A stretch of 64,000 nt of DNA from Asterias amurensis (GCF_032118995.1 NC_092666.1:13342501-13406500); one strand, 5' to 3'; counted from the stretch's first letter, positions 9,869-21,445 are shown. The notes: generated by a model not told the origin, from the letters alone. A program made the numbers and translations.

Positions 9869-10995
9869 GATTTAATTTAATACCTCGGTGTTTGACGTCA
9901 CTGCAAGGTAGAAACTGCACTGGTTGGCACGGACTGCAGAATTAGTCAAACGCAGTCGTGTTAACAAAATAAGGTTTTAACCAATATTATTATTTAACAT
10001 TAATTCTTTATTTAACATCCAATTAAATAAAATACATCCAACGAATCATTAATTGTTCATCAGCTTTCAACAAATACAAGACTATGTTTGTATGTGTGTT
10101 TGTAACAGTTGCAATGTTAGTTTTACCTAAGTTATGGCTTTCCATAGTTTCTGACCTCGGATGGCAAACTATGATGTTGCAAAAGAAAGGTCGTTTGGTT
10201 TTGTGACGCCTACGTATGGGGTATATAGACCTTTTATATTACGCTGTCACCAGATTGGTCATGTTCCCTGTTTCCAGAACAGTAATGAATGTAACATTCT
10301 TTGTGCAAACATGGCACCAGACTATTATTTCGTCCAGCCTCAGTGTGGTTACAATGAGTTTGGAATGAGTAAAATCAAGATGGCCACACCGTGATAAAGA
10401 TCTTTTGTAGACGAAGACTGAGTTCATAAGCCATACAATCCGTGCAAAAACACTCGATCATGAGTGTGCCCATGATAGATTCATATAATTCGGCAAAAAA
10501 CTCACCAATTCGATCTGGGGGCCTCAATTCCTGCCACAAGATTGTTTTTGTTTTGTTTTTATGCAAGTCGCCAGACACACAAGGCCACTTCTTCAAGGTG
10601 TGGGCTACAATTTTTTTTTCAGAGGCCGTTGTCACCTACTCCTAGGGCTGAAACAGGGTTACGCCTTTTACATACGGATCTGGGCTTGGGTATCATCGGT
10701 TCGAAGCCTGGCCGTTAGAGCAGAAAGCACTACCTCCCCAATTTCTGCTTGGCAGATATTATAATGTCTGATATAATATAAGGCGAAAATCATGGAAACC
10801 AGTGACAATCATAATTAACGCATACAGTCTGTTGCTACGTCATAAGTTATATAGTTTGGCTGGTAGTCTTAGGCAATGTCATACAAGGCAATTTACAGGA
10901 AACCAGTTCCAGGCAATCCATAAGAAACTGCATTCGTATAGTTGAATGTTCACACTGTCTTTTGGATCATAAGATATTGTTTGAGAAAAAAACTA
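9869..10995. other. No gene recognised; one repeat M fragment
   Basis: A repeat M fragment in inverse orientation lies at 10625-10664 (GTTGTCACCTACTCCTAGGG). Elsewhere the short open frames at 10161-10645 lack splice context or conserved motifs. I see nothing else. Confidence 0.35.
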
Positions 10996-11095
10996 CTTAT
11001 GTGCTACCAAAGTGGTCTTTCAGCATGCACTGCAGTTGGTTGCCTCCAAGTTATTCAACCTGTAAAAGTTGTCTCGTGTGACAAGGCGATTAGGT
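10996..11095 (+). repeat. Dispersed repeat R, copy 1
   Basis: The segment with GTGCTACCAAAGTGG, GCAGTTGGTTGCCTCCAAG and TGTGACAAGG recurs in the same order at 48215-48297. It is non-coding and of unknown type. Confidence 0.5.
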
Positions 11096-11101
11096 CACAG
11101 C

Positions 11102-11502
11102 TTAAAGACACTGGACACCATTGGTATGGTCAAAGACCAGTTTTCTCACTTGGTGTCTCTCAACAGATACTCAACATTACACAAAATAACAACTTGTGAA
11201 AATCTTAACTGAATTGGTCGTCGAAGTTGCGAGGTAACAATGGAAGAAAAAACAGTCCCCTTGTCACACGAAGTGTGCTTTCAGAGGCTTGATTTCGGGA
11301 CCTCAAAATCTAATTCTGAGGTCTCGAAATCATATTCAAATATTAGTGGAAAATACTTCTTTCTCGAAAACTATGTTTCTTCAGAGGGAGCCGTTACTCA
11401 CAATTGGTATACTATCAACAGCTCTCCATTGCTTGCAACCAAGTAAGTTTTTAAGCTAACATTATTTTGAGTAATTACCAATAGTGTCAATAGTGCTTTT
11501 AA
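11102..11502 (+). mobile_element. Family A MITE, copy 2
   Basis: It starts TTAAAGACACTGGACACCAT, has the central GAGACCTC/GAGGTCTC palindrome at about 11299-11330, and ends ACCAATAGTGTCAATAGTGC. It lies about 150 bases beyond the stop codon of the eclosion-hormone-type gene, so it may fall in that gene's 3' UTR. Confidence 0.75.
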
Positions 11503-11658
11503 CAAAACGTACTGCGGGACGGGCTCATAGCTGTCTCAGCAAACCCACTATTAGTGCTCAACCCCCTCAATAAAACAAATATCTCGATGACATAATGTTG
11601 GTCCCTGCTGTTGTTTTTTAAGAAGTTCCCAATCATGGATATTGTCCAATAGTTTCTT

Positions 11659-11999
11659 TTACATTGTGATGTGTTCATGGCAACTAGGGTCCCTGTGGTT
11701 GTCATCATTCTGGCAAGCTGTGAGGCAATCTCCTTGTGAGTAGGCTTGAACCTGGAACATCATACCGCAGTTCAAACAGTCAATTGCACATGCTTTGGCA
11801 ATCCTTTTGGTCTTTGCGTGTCCGACATCATTTCCCGCCAAAAGGCTGTTCAGCCAATCATGGGCTGACATTTGCGCCCTCTTGTGGTCGTTGTTGTTGT
11901 CGTTGTCGGGTGACCATTCTGCTGAGGCGTTAGTCAGAAAGACTGAAAGTGCGGCGAGTGAGAGCAGAAGGGTTGTGATTGTAGATGCCGACATTTTGT
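11659..11999 (-). CDS. Eclosion hormone-type neuropeptide precursor
   Basis: The ATG is at 11994 and the TAA at 11659, giving 111 residues. Residues 1-25 are a signal peptide (hydrophobic LLLSLAALSVFL, cleavage after ASA). Lys-Arg sites at 38-39 and 63-64 release a mature peptide beginning IAKACAIDCLNCGMM. It has six cysteines at 69, 73, 76, 90, 94 and 105, spaced x3, x2, x13, x3, x10. Insect eclosion hormones have x3, x2, x12, x3, x10 with a C-x3-C-x2-C-x2-M start, so the match is close. In insects the hormone acts through a membrane guanylyl cyclase; echinoderm members are known but less studied. A T-rich acceptor (TTTACTCAG) lies 5 bases before the ATG, so a 5' UTR exon lies upstream. No frameshift is seen. 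Confidence 0.85.
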
Positions 12000-12405
12000 C
12001 TGAGTAAAAAAGAAAGGAATATTTAGCAGGTTTTGAAACTTTGCAAGGTGGAGGTTTGCGCTAACACCGTGCGTAAATATTGCTTGATGATTCTCTGAAA
12101 ATAACCGGTGGATGACGACTCAACGTTTCGATAAGTATGGTCTGGTTGTCTTCAGCAGAAAGAGTAAACATGACTGACAACAAAGGTCATGGAAATACAC
12201 AACGTTACTGTCAGTAACGCTACCCATATAACATTTTTTTGGGGTGGGGGGATGTACTTTCTTCCAGATCGGCATTTTTTTTTTCGAGGTGAAATGATTC
12301 TCAAAATGCTATAGGCCTATACTATCGAAAGCTGCTGTACTTCTTACCAATAAAGTTGTTATTGCCATTATTTTGAAGAGTGATTACCAAACGTATACCT
12401 TCCCT
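12000..12405. other. Upstream flank of the eclosion-hormone-type exon with a J fragment
   Basis: This is presumably intron or promoter of the neuropeptide gene. It includes a degenerate family J fragment at about 12045-12165 (CTCAACGTTTCGATAAGTAT). At 12370-12409 there is a family A terminal fragment (ATTACCAAACGTATACCTTC), which abuts the next element. Confidence 0.45.
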
Positions 12406-12790
12406 TTAAAGCCAGTAGTATTGGTAATTGTCAAAGACCAGTCTTCTTACTTGCTGTATCTCAACATTATGCAAAAAATAACAAACCTGTGAAAATTTGA
12501 TCTCGATTGGTCGTCGGAGTTGCGAGATAACTATGAAAGAAAAAATCACCCTTGTCACACGAAGTTGTGTGCTTTCAGATGCTTGATTTCGAGACCTCAA
12601 ATTCTAAACTTGAGGTCTCGAAATCAAATTCGTAGAAAATTACTTCTTTCTCGAAAACTACTCCACTTCAGAGGGAGCTGTTTCTCAAAATGTTTTGTAC
12701 CACCAACCTCTTCCCATTACTCGTTACAAAGTAAGGTTTTCTGCTAATAATTATTTTGAGTAATTACCAATAGTGTCCACTGGCTTTAAA
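12406..12790 (+). mobile_element. Family A MITE, copy 3
   Basis: The ends are TTTAAAGCCAGTAGTATTGG and AATAGTGTCCACTGGCTTTAAA, with the complete central palindrome near 12585-12630. Its left TTTAAA is shared with a truncated A end at 12370-12409. Confidence 0.8.
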
Positions 12791-13372
12791 CAACAAGTTG
12801 TGATATTTACATAATTATACTGTATCATTTTGCTACATAAGCGATCCTGGTGCCGTATAAGCTAATCTTCGCGCCTCCGGAACTACTCAAAACATCAGGG
12901 CACCACTTACATTTTAAAACGATCGCAAATTATTCATTTTTCAGAAGATCAAGGGAAAAAAATCCCTGGGCTATTTTAATATGACTCTTGTGTGTTAGAA
13001 CGCTCGGGGGCTTTGAGCCAAGACGCTGTACAATGAAACTAAACACATGTAGCTGTGACTTTTGGGCATAATTTTTAGTCTGAAAATCGTGAAATGATAG
13101 ACACGATCAATGAAGGATAATCAGTTATACCCATTGGTATGGTCACATGTCAAATTATAAGTTCTTGTATTATTTTAAAATTCTACTACAGGTTTTTTTC
13201 TCTCGTTTTTTTCTTCTCTCATTACGCTTATAAGAGTACACGTATTGTAGTTGTTATGGTAAATGCTGTTTCAGTTAGTATCTGTCAGTCTTTGTCTTTG
13301 GGCACGGCAAGTAGGCAACTATAACCAATGAGTGTTTTGTCCTTCAGAATGGTTGTTTGCCGTGTCCCTGCC
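12791..13372. other. No gene recognised; small hairpin near the right end
   Basis: GGGCACGGCAAGTAGGCAAC at about 13298 pairs imperfectly with GGTTGTTTGCCGTGTCCC at about 13350. Otherwise nothing is seen. Confidence 0.3.
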
Positions 13373-13522
13373 TGGGCCCAATCGCATGGCTCTGCTTACC
13401 GCTGAATTCTACGCTTAAGATCACGATTTCCCGCTTATGTGCTAGCCGAATTTTTGCGCTAGCCTTGTATAAGCGTAGAATGCCTAGTAACGTACGTACA
13501 TGTAGGCGCAGAAATCAACGAA
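13373..13522 (+). repeat. Family C element, truncated copy 1
   Basis: It begins TGGGCCCAATCGCATGGCTC and follows the family C order (TGCTTACCGCTGAATTC, GCGCTAGCCTTG, GCCTAGTAACG) in inverse order to the full copies. It stops about halfway. Confidence 0.55.
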
Positions 13523-14850
13523 TCACCCTTTAACCCATTTTGGACATTGACGCTACTAAAAATGGCACAACTAAGACACTGTGATGATGACAACGTGTAC
13601 TAGGTCAATAAAGGGCATTTTGGTTGATTCTGCCGCCACTGTGCAAAAAGTCTGACTCAATAACTTCAAACAAGCAGCCCGAATGTCCCATTGTAATTAA
13701 TGGTACAGTGGTCTTCGCTCTAACCGAATAATGTGACTGGTCTAGGTGACATTTATAATGATTTGCAATGATACCACATCGCATACCCGGCGGTGAAAAA
13801 GTGTTCAATAATGACGCATCCCCGCAGGAGATCCTTAATAACACATGTAAATCCAATATGGGTACTCACTTGAAAGTAAACACTGATTAAGCCTGGGATG
13901 ACCATTACATGCTGAAGGATCCATAATTATTAACTTTGTTACATCAAAGTGATGTCTTCCCTAATGGACAGAGAAAAGCCTTCAGTATAAATTATCGCAA
14001 AATGTTCTTTTTTTCACCGAGACGGTCGTTTTAATGACGCAAGCCTACATCTTTATTGAACGAAAAGTGCATGCAAAGTATGTTTGATGGCAGATTGGTG
14101 ATGTGTTAGTGATTGGTCACAGTTTTCGACCTCTATTATTTTGGGTTTCACAATTTGTGTGTGGACAAGTTTTACGGGAAAATTACATGTTTATTAGACA
14201 CACGGTGCATGCAAAGTATGTTTGATCCCAATGACCAGGGGACAAATGTAAAGCGCATTGATACGGTTTATTGTGAAATGCGCTATATAAGAACTTGTTA
14301 TTACTATTATGGCAGATTGGTGGTGTGTTAATGGTTGGTCATAGTTTTCGACTCATTTTAGTTTGGTTTTCGCAATTAATGTGTGGACAAGTTTTACGGA
14401 AAAGTGGCGCCGAGGTTAATGACTTCTAGAGTTATGACTGAGGTAGACTTGACGCAAGTCCAAATCCCGTGAGAGTGCTTTTTTCAGTCCCATCCAGTCG
14501 CCTAATACCGGAAACTCCCCAACCTGTTGTGACGCATGACCACCCCGTTGACGGCGGATGCTTACGGACCTCTCGCACGAGAGAACGGGACTTTAATCAA
14601 GTCTACGACTGAGAACGCGTGTTGTATTAACGACCTAATAGGCATTGGCGATGAAGGATCGTTAAAAGTGCATTTTTTTCAATTCACATGCAGTCGCCTA
14701 ATATCAGAAACTCCCCAACCTGCTGTGCCGCATGAACAACCCGTTGACGGCGGACGCTTACGGACCTCTTGCACGAGAACTTGACTTTAATCAAGTCTAC
14801 GACAGTGGCGATAAAGGATGGTTAAAAGTTCAATTTTTTTTTAATTCAAC
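13523..14850. other. Non-coding region with two partial direct duplications
   Basis: Two blocks are duplicated. GATTGGTnnTGTGTTAnTGnT with GTGGACAAGTTTTACGG occurs at about 14090-14180 and 14310-14402. CAGTCGCCTAATAnC with GGAAACTCCCCAACCTG, GTTGACGGCGGA and TTTAATCAAGTCTACGAC occurs at about 14496-14610 and 14691-14806. There is no protein function in the overlapping short frames. Confidence 0.45.
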
Positions 14851-15114
14851 TTAAAGGAACACGTTGCCTTGGATCGGACGAGTTGGTCTTTGAAAGGCGT
14901 TTGTAACCGTTTTTTTTATATAAAATGCACATGGTTATAAACATTATTTTAAAAGTAGAATACAATGATCCACACAAGTGGTATCACTCGAAATTGCGTG
15001 GTTTTCCTTTTACCTCGCCGACTAACACGGTCGGCCATTTATGGGAGTCCCATATTATGCTAATAATTATTTTGAGTAATTACCAATAGTGTCCATAAGA
15101 TCCACTGCCTTTAA
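14851..15114 (+). repeat. Chimeric element: left half of family B joined to right end of family A
   Basis: The left part begins TTAAAGGAACACGTTGCCTT and runs to ATTTATGGGAGTCCCAT, which is the B arm up to its centre. It is followed directly by GCTAATAATTATTTTGAGTA and ends CCACTGCCTTTAAA, the family A terminus. A deletion spanning two adjacent elements would give this structure. Confidence 0.6.
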
Positions 15115-15419
15115 AAAGCATTCTCGTTATATCAAATTCCGCCATTTAAGTCCGAACACGAGTTTGCAGGGGGAAAGATGTCAGAAAGGGATTTTAGAAA
15201 TGACAAGTAATTCCAAAAAAGATCCCCCAGGCGTCGACACTCAACCGTAAATATTTCAAGCAATATGATATCAGGCAATTGCCGCAAATTGATTTCGTCT
15301 GGAATTTGAAAAAAAAGAAAAAGAGAGAAAGATAAATGATTTTCCAGAAGTTATTTAAAAATAAAATGAAATCCAAAGGTGTGAGAATCAGAAATAAAGT
15401 TGAACGGATCGATCGACGT
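15115..15419. other. No gene or repeat recognised
   Basis: This is AT-rich sequence between two repeats. The only open frame is low-complexity Phe-rich sequence. Confidence 0.3.
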
Positions 15420-15743
15420 CAGTGGACACTATTGTTAATTACTCAAAATAACTTTTGGCATAAAACCTTTCTTGGTAACGAGTAATAGGGAGAGGTTGAT
15501 AGTATAAAACATTGTGAGAAACGGCTCCCTCTGAAGTGCCATAGTTTTCGTGAAAGAAGTAATTTTCCACGAATTTGATTTCGAGACCTCAGATTTGGGT
15601 TATTTTTCTTTCATTATTGTCTCGCAACTTCGATGACCGATTGAGCTAAAATTTTCACAGGATTGTCATTTTATGCATAGTTGAGATACACCAACTGTGA
15701 AGGCTAGTGTTTGACAATTACCAATAGTCTCCACTGCCTTTAA
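15420..15743 (-). mobile_element. Family A MITE, copy 4, with half of the palindrome deleted
   Basis: The ends are CAGTGGACACTATTGTTAAT and ACCAATAGTCTCCACTGCCT. The centre has TGATTTCGAGACCTCAGATT but the second half of the palindrome is missing, so this copy has lost the internal hairpin. Confidence 0.75.
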
Positions 15744-17822
15744 GGTATAAACACAATTGTGGATAATCTCACTTCATCTTAGTTTGATTTATCGGATATG
15801 GTTAGCTTAAAGTCAAGCCTGCTAGTGATTATAAAACGATCCCTTTTTAACTGCATACGAAGTTTCAGCCGTGTTCCGATAGCCTTTAGTCAAGTCGTAA
15901 TTGGAACCGCAATAATTGCAAAACATCGTCTCGTGCTAGTCTCCGTCTCGAGATGAGTGATTTGTTGCGCCCCTTTTGCCTCGAGTGACTTGACTGAAAG
16001 CTAGAGATTCCGGGACTGCTGTCTCTATATTGAATACTTTGACAGCTCAATAATGATCCTGAGACAAAAATCTTACAACAGACGGTACACCAGGGGTAAA
16101 TTTTCATAACACACTTTGAAGAAGTTCTTTCTCGCAAGCGATAAAAAGACGGCAGGGAGTTTTGGAATAAACGGTACTCGTGAGTCACGCGTGTAATCAA
16201 ACTTCTAGGACCTAACTGGGCCCAATTTCATAGCGCTGCTTAGTGGCTATTTCAAAGCGCTGCCAACCGTAAGCATACGAAAATGCATGCTAACCTTCCG
16301 GTGCTAACCGCACGAAAATAAATGACGTCACAATGCAAATCACGGTAAACACGCACTATGGCCGCCCAATTTTTCTGCTAACCTGTGAAATGCGTTAAGG
16401 CTTAAGCAAAAATTTTCTGCTACAGTGAACACGCAAATTTGCTTACCGTTTCTGTTTCTTCAGATAATTGTTGTTGAACAGATCCGAGTGCTCTAATGTT
16501 TCATCGAAATGTGGACCTGATGTATGGGGTGCTTTAATGCTTTATCGAAGTGTGACCTGATGAAGAGGTCCACATGAAGTAGTGACGTGAAACACTGTGA
16601 AAGTCCACACGTCCACACAGTGTTTTTAGTTTTACAGCGAGTGACTGCAGCACAGAGATGTGTAAGTGTGTTTTGATGAGGGTGTGCGAACCATTTATAA
16701 GTAAAACACAATATTTTTAGAATAACAAACAAATCACTTATGTCAATTCCACTGACTGATGAAAACATTGCTAGGTTAACTAAAAACTTGCCGAAATTGA
16801 GACAGAATTCCGTCTGAAAAGCTTTTCCTTTCGAGTCAAAATGGCGGGGTTTGAATATCGCCTTGTTAACTTGACGTGTAGGCAATGTTGGAGTGTGGGT
16901 ACGAGGTTGTAGACAGGGGTTAGGCATATTATGATGGGTTGGTGAGTGCAGGGTGTGGCATGGCGAAGCGGGGAAGGGAGACGTGCGTGCAAGCTAGAGT
17001 TGTCCATAGTGTAGTTACTCCCCTGATGGCATTTTTTCCACAAAAAAAAACCTTAATTGAAAAGCACTACGTCAGTTACACTGTTGGTGTACAGAACTAA
17101 AATCCCCCCACCGATAGGCCCTATACCCTCTCGTCTGTGCATTGGTGCTCGATATGTGGCAAGGTGTAACCCCCCCCCCCCCCAAACCAAACCCTCCCAC
17201 CCAAACCCTATTGTGTCTTCACTACGGTGTTCTTGGAATCTTAGGAATTCTGTAGAGGGAATTAGGGTGTACAATGTACAAGAAGAACATAGTACGGGCT
17301 TTCTTAAAGTGCCCTTGTGGGGTATTTTACACATTAGAACGTAAGGGAATACTTTAGAAAAGGTAATAATTGAACAACAATAGCAGTTACCCACCAACCG
17401 GATCCTTAAGGTTGTGTGAGTGTGCGCAGGGGGGGGGGGAATGCCAGGCTCTGCCATACGGCATGGTTTATCTGGGACTGAAGAGGGTCGGGCGGGAAGG
17501 GGGCTGGGTGGGTCAATGAGAGAGCTGTGACCGATCGGTGAAACTTTTATCTTTCATATTGTGAGTCATAAATATCAATGTATGAAACATAACCAATCAA
17601 AAACATCGTCCCCTCAGGAACGATGAGAGCTGTGGCTGCATCTTAATTCCTTCCCTCGTCATTCCATCTTCAATTTCTATTCGCCTAATGGCTTGTTGTA
17701 AATCTCCCCATTTTTCGCGGTATCTCGTTTCTTAATTATAATTACAGGAAAGCATTTTGATTTTGGAGACTAATAAGCGACTCGACGAATTATGTTTTTT
17801 GTCCTTTTTCTTAGTTTTACAG
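15744..17822. other. Non-coding region with a family C relative and homopolymer tracts
   Basis: A diverged family C-type element lies at 16217-16446 (TGGGCCCAATTTCATAGCGC at its left end). A run of C lies at 17169-17183 and a G run at about 17430-17439. The minus-strand frames at 16493-17457 are low complexity without splice context. Confidence 0.35.
16217..16446. repeat. Family C-like element, diverged copy 2
   Basis: It starts GGGCCCAATTTCATAGCGCT and contains CCAACCGTAAGCATACG, TGCTAACC and GCTTACCG blocks in the family C style. The right terminus is not clear. Confidence 0.4.
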
Positions 17823-18173
17823 CGGTACAATTACGACTTGTGTTTTTGGCATTATCGGCATGACGTCAGAGACTGCTTGGAACTTGTCGAATTCTCTGAA
17901 GATTTACAGGAACACTTCCATGACGGAGCTGTGGGTGATAATTATTTCATGTTGATTTTTCATTTCATTTATACTGGTTTTGAAGCCGGGGGACTCTCAG
18001 AAAAAGTAAACTTAATCACTTTAGAGCGAAGAACCAAATGGAGAGAAGACGACGAGGAAGGAAGTTTGTATGTAGAATGTACGCAAAGTAATTACTCGAG
18101 CCGGATGATAGACTTCAACAACTTTATTTTACAAATCTATGTTCTTATAGACACTTCCAAATCACTCAACTGA
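17823..18173 (+). other. Candidate terminal exon, unrecognised
   Basis: A good acceptor (TTTTTCTTAGTTTTACAG, ending 17822) is followed by a frame of 116 codons to a TGA at 18171. AATAAA follows at 18216-18221. The first part reads RYNYDLCFWHYRHDVRDCLE and LVEFSEDLQEHFHD, and the later part is less protein-like. The opening bears a faint resemblance to the C-terminal end of some carbohydrate sulfotransferases, but I would not assign that. No other plus-strand exon was found nearby, so it may be chance. Confidence 0.25.
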
Positions 18174-18289
18174 AACACAATAAGGTCATGCATCTTTAAT
18201 AGACCATACACACAAAATAAAATGTTTGTCTAATGAAAGTAGCTATGGTACGACATAATTGTGGAAGGAACCACCGACAATTTGTTCCA

Positions 18290-18770
18290 GGGAAAGACCC
18301 CGCAGGCAGGAAGGGACTGACAACTCATTCCACATAGTGTCCAGGCGTGATTCGAACCGTAGTCTTATAGAGGTGGCTAGCAGAGGACTTTTCTCGGGAA
18401 AGTATGCAGTCATGTAGAGAATGGATACTCATCATTCCACAAACTGCCCAGGGGTGGATTTCACAATGAGTTAGGACTAGTCTTATCTCGAGTTAGGACC
18501 ATATACTCGTCCTAACTTAGGACTATCCATGCAATTTGTATATCTCCTAGGACTAGTCCTAAGTTAGGACTAGTCCTAACTCTTTGTGAAATCGACCCCT
18601 GGCGTGATTTGAACCGGGGTCAGTAGAGGTTGAAGGCAGAGAACTATTCTCGGGGAAAACCCACACAGTCAGGATAGAGACAGAAAATTTCAATCCGGCG
18701 TGATTCGAACCGGGTCATAATAATAGAGGTGGGAGGCCGGGAAAGAGACCACTTTGCGCCAACCCAACCA
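18290..18770. repeat. Family Q repeats with GGCGTGATTCGAACCG motif, interrupted by family F
   Basis: Three blocks with GGCGTGATT(C/T)GAACCG lie at about 18343, 18602 and 18700. Each is followed by GGGTCAnnAnTAGAGGT-like sequence. The GATTCGAACC core looks like the inverted B box of a tRNA-derived SINE. A family F element (18450-18601) splits the array. Confidence 0.45.
18450..18601. mobile_element. Family F inverted-repeat element, copy 1
   Basis: The ends are AGGGGTGGATTTCACAATGA and CTTTGTGAAATCGACCCCT. The interior carries repeated TAGGACTAGTCCTA palindromes. It is inserted within family Q sequence. Confidence 0.75.
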
Positions 18771-18778
18771 TCAATCAC

Positions 18779-18951
18779 AAATTTCAACAAAGCACGGTGA
18801 TTTGGTTTATGTGTTACTGCTGCAATGTTTTATCATTTTGATTTATGGTCTCTTCATACATCATGAAATTTCAACAAAGAACGGTGATTTGGTTTATTTG
18901 TTATTGCTGCAATGTTTTATCATTTTGATTTATGGACTCTTCATACAGCAT
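18779..18951 (+). repeat. Tandem duplication of an 87-base unit
   Basis: Two near-identical 87-base units lie head to tail, each containing CAACAAAGnACGGTGATTTG and TGCAATGTTTTATCATTTTG. Because 87 is divisible by 3, the open frame across them repeats a Leu/Ile-rich peptide. I regard that frame as a by-product. Confidence 0.75.
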
Positions 18952-18959
18952 GAAAAGTG

Positions 18960-21118
18960 TACAATACAAGAAAAGACAGAGTGGACTGAGACAAACAAAA
19001 TGTCATTGAACGCAGCAGGCACCCAATTCCAACTCTTATTAACACTGGTTCGGGTAAAGATAAGCGAAACCATTCCAAAGTAAACAATTATTCTGGGAGT
19101 ATTTTACGGACGACGTGTAGCAGTCGGAATATCTACCGTAAGATACCCTAATGCCTCACAGTGCCGATTAGTTACTGTTTAACCAAAACCTGCAATCAAA
19201 AAAAGACCATTTTGAGATTTGATTTATTACCCTTTCAACAAACCGGTATAAACCTATACCTTTGTCGTAATCGCCCCCTTTTTATGATCGCTTGGAAATG
19301 AAGAATCTACTTGTTCACGTTAACTCTAGTTTTTTTTATGAATGATGAAACACTCAAGAGACTTCATCCACTGAAATGATAAAAATAGGGTTTTTTTTCC
19401 TCCTCGCCGAAATTTGGATTGGAGTAGGGGAGATAGACCCTGTAATTAAGATACCAATTTATAACCAGTGTCATGAATATACCTACGTGCGTTACTGACA
19501 CTTTTATCACTTAAAAGTAAATGAAGTACTATATATAATAAATGTTACTTCTCTAATTAGTTTCCGGATGGAAGGATGGAGGGGGGGGGGGGTATTAGAA
19601 TAATACAAGCAAATGAGCAACTAGACTTGTTGACAAGTCGGTAAACTTCTTGCGTTGTGCTAAAACGGCTCTCGCTCTCTTGCTGTTAAAGGAACAACCT
19701 CAGCAAAAGTCGTAGCCATAAATGCAGCCGTCAAGTTGCATGCGGCCTTATATTAGATCAGAATCGCTATCAATAAATTAGTGACTATAAAGGCAATTCG
19801 TTTAGACTCTAAGTGTTCGAACCTCGTCCACTGGAATGAAAGGCAGGAAAAGACAGCACTACCATCACGGCTGCTACAAAAGTGTGGCATTGATTGTCAT
19901 ACCTTCTTCCAAATTGATTTTATTTTTTTCTCACCCACAATTATGTTTTTATTTTAACTTTAATTCTTACATGACTGTAGGGACACAACTAATTGAAATG
20001 ATTTGTGTTTTACTGTCCCAAGTCTACTACAGTAAGTGTCCCTTGTGGTGTATTATTTGTTGACATTAAAAAACGCACAAAAAAACACAACACACTGTCG
20101 TACTGTAGCTGTGAAAACAAGAGTCACTGACTTCAAACTTATTGAAACTTGTCGATTATAATGCGTGTCAAAAATATCTGATATCCAGAACAATTAGGTA
20201 ATTTGATTACCGGGTGGAGTAAGTGTTACCCTATTTTTTTCTCGACGACGAGGAGCGGGAAAACCTTGGGTACGCGTTAACCCAATACGAGAAGACACAG
20301 CTGCCGGGGGTTGTGACGGATGATACGATCAAACAGTAATGGACCCCGGGGACGAGGGTGTCATTTTACAAAATGTACGTTCGCGACTTTCATTGGGTGA
20401 AACGAAACCTTGCTTTACATGAGGATCTGGGATATTCCACTTCGTAGTAATTTCAAGGGAACAAGTGAAGAAACACGTTTTTTTTTTAAACGCCCACTGC
20501 GCAAACTCTACCCCAAAAAGAAAAACATAAACAAGTTCCTGGAATTATCATGTTTATTTGATTTGGTTAATGACTCTATCTATATTCACCGGTACTCACC
20601 GATGTAAAAACGGAAATTAATAGACGGTACTAATGACTTACGGGGCCTTTTCACACAGGGAAAATGTAAAAGGCAATTAGTTCCAGACAATTTCCGAAGA
20701 AAAACAATCAAAATATGCAGGAGTAGCATTTACAGATGTAGATATTCAATAATCATTTTGATTAGAAAGTATATAGTCGTTATTCAAGACGTCAGAATCG
20801 GAATCCACCAAGACAGCTTGTCTGGACGACAGCCTCGGGATGAAAAGAGTCTAAGGGCTCTTAGCCTGTTTTCGTGTCGCTCTCTAGACGGAAACTTTCC
20901 ACTGATTCTTTAGTGTAAGTCTCACTGCATGTTGTCACATTCGAGTAAGGCGTATACTCACTTTGTCAGGAGCACCTTGACTGGAGACTATACGAAAGAG
21001 TCATCGAGTTTTGTAACGTCACTTGTATATATCATTTCTAGAGTTTCGCAGTGGGCGCCGCCGCTCGCTCACCCTTGAGTTAGCATATCGCCCTCGTATG
21101 GTCTGGTTTACGCCCATA
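18960..21118. other. No gene or repeat family recognised
   Basis: The stretch contains a G run at about 19580-19592 and several short open frames without splice context or motifs. A minus-strand donor-like CAAAGTGAGTAT near 20960 was noted but has no partner. Confidence 0.3.
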
Positions 21119-21445
21119 TTAAAGCCATTGGACCCTTTCGGTAAACAGTGTTGTCACAACTTCTATAACAAATAACAATCGGTCATCGGAGTCGGGAGAA
21201 AACAACGGAAAAAGCAACCCTCGTTTCCGCGCGTTTCGCCGTGTCATGACGTGTGTTTCAAATAAATCCGTAATTCTCGTTAACGAGAATTTATATTGTT
21301 TTGCTGTTTTCTCAAAAAGTAAAGCATTTCATGGAATAATATTTCAAGAGAAGTCTTTCACCATTGCCTTCTGTAAACCCTGTAAGTTATTTGTAATGTG
21401 AACTTTTCATTTTTTTCTGAACCGAAAGGGTACAATGGCTTTAAT
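21119..21445. mobile_element. Family D MITE, copy 1
   Basis: The ends are TTAAAGCCATTGGACCCTTT and AAAGGGTACAATGGCTTTAA. The centre has the palindrome ATTCTCGTTAACGAGAAT. Outer and inner organisation resembles family A. A second copy lies at 47647-48014. Confidence 0.75.

Noticed and set aside
17053..17457. Proline- and glycine-rich frames on both strands.
   Set aside because: They are produced by C and G homopolymer tracts.
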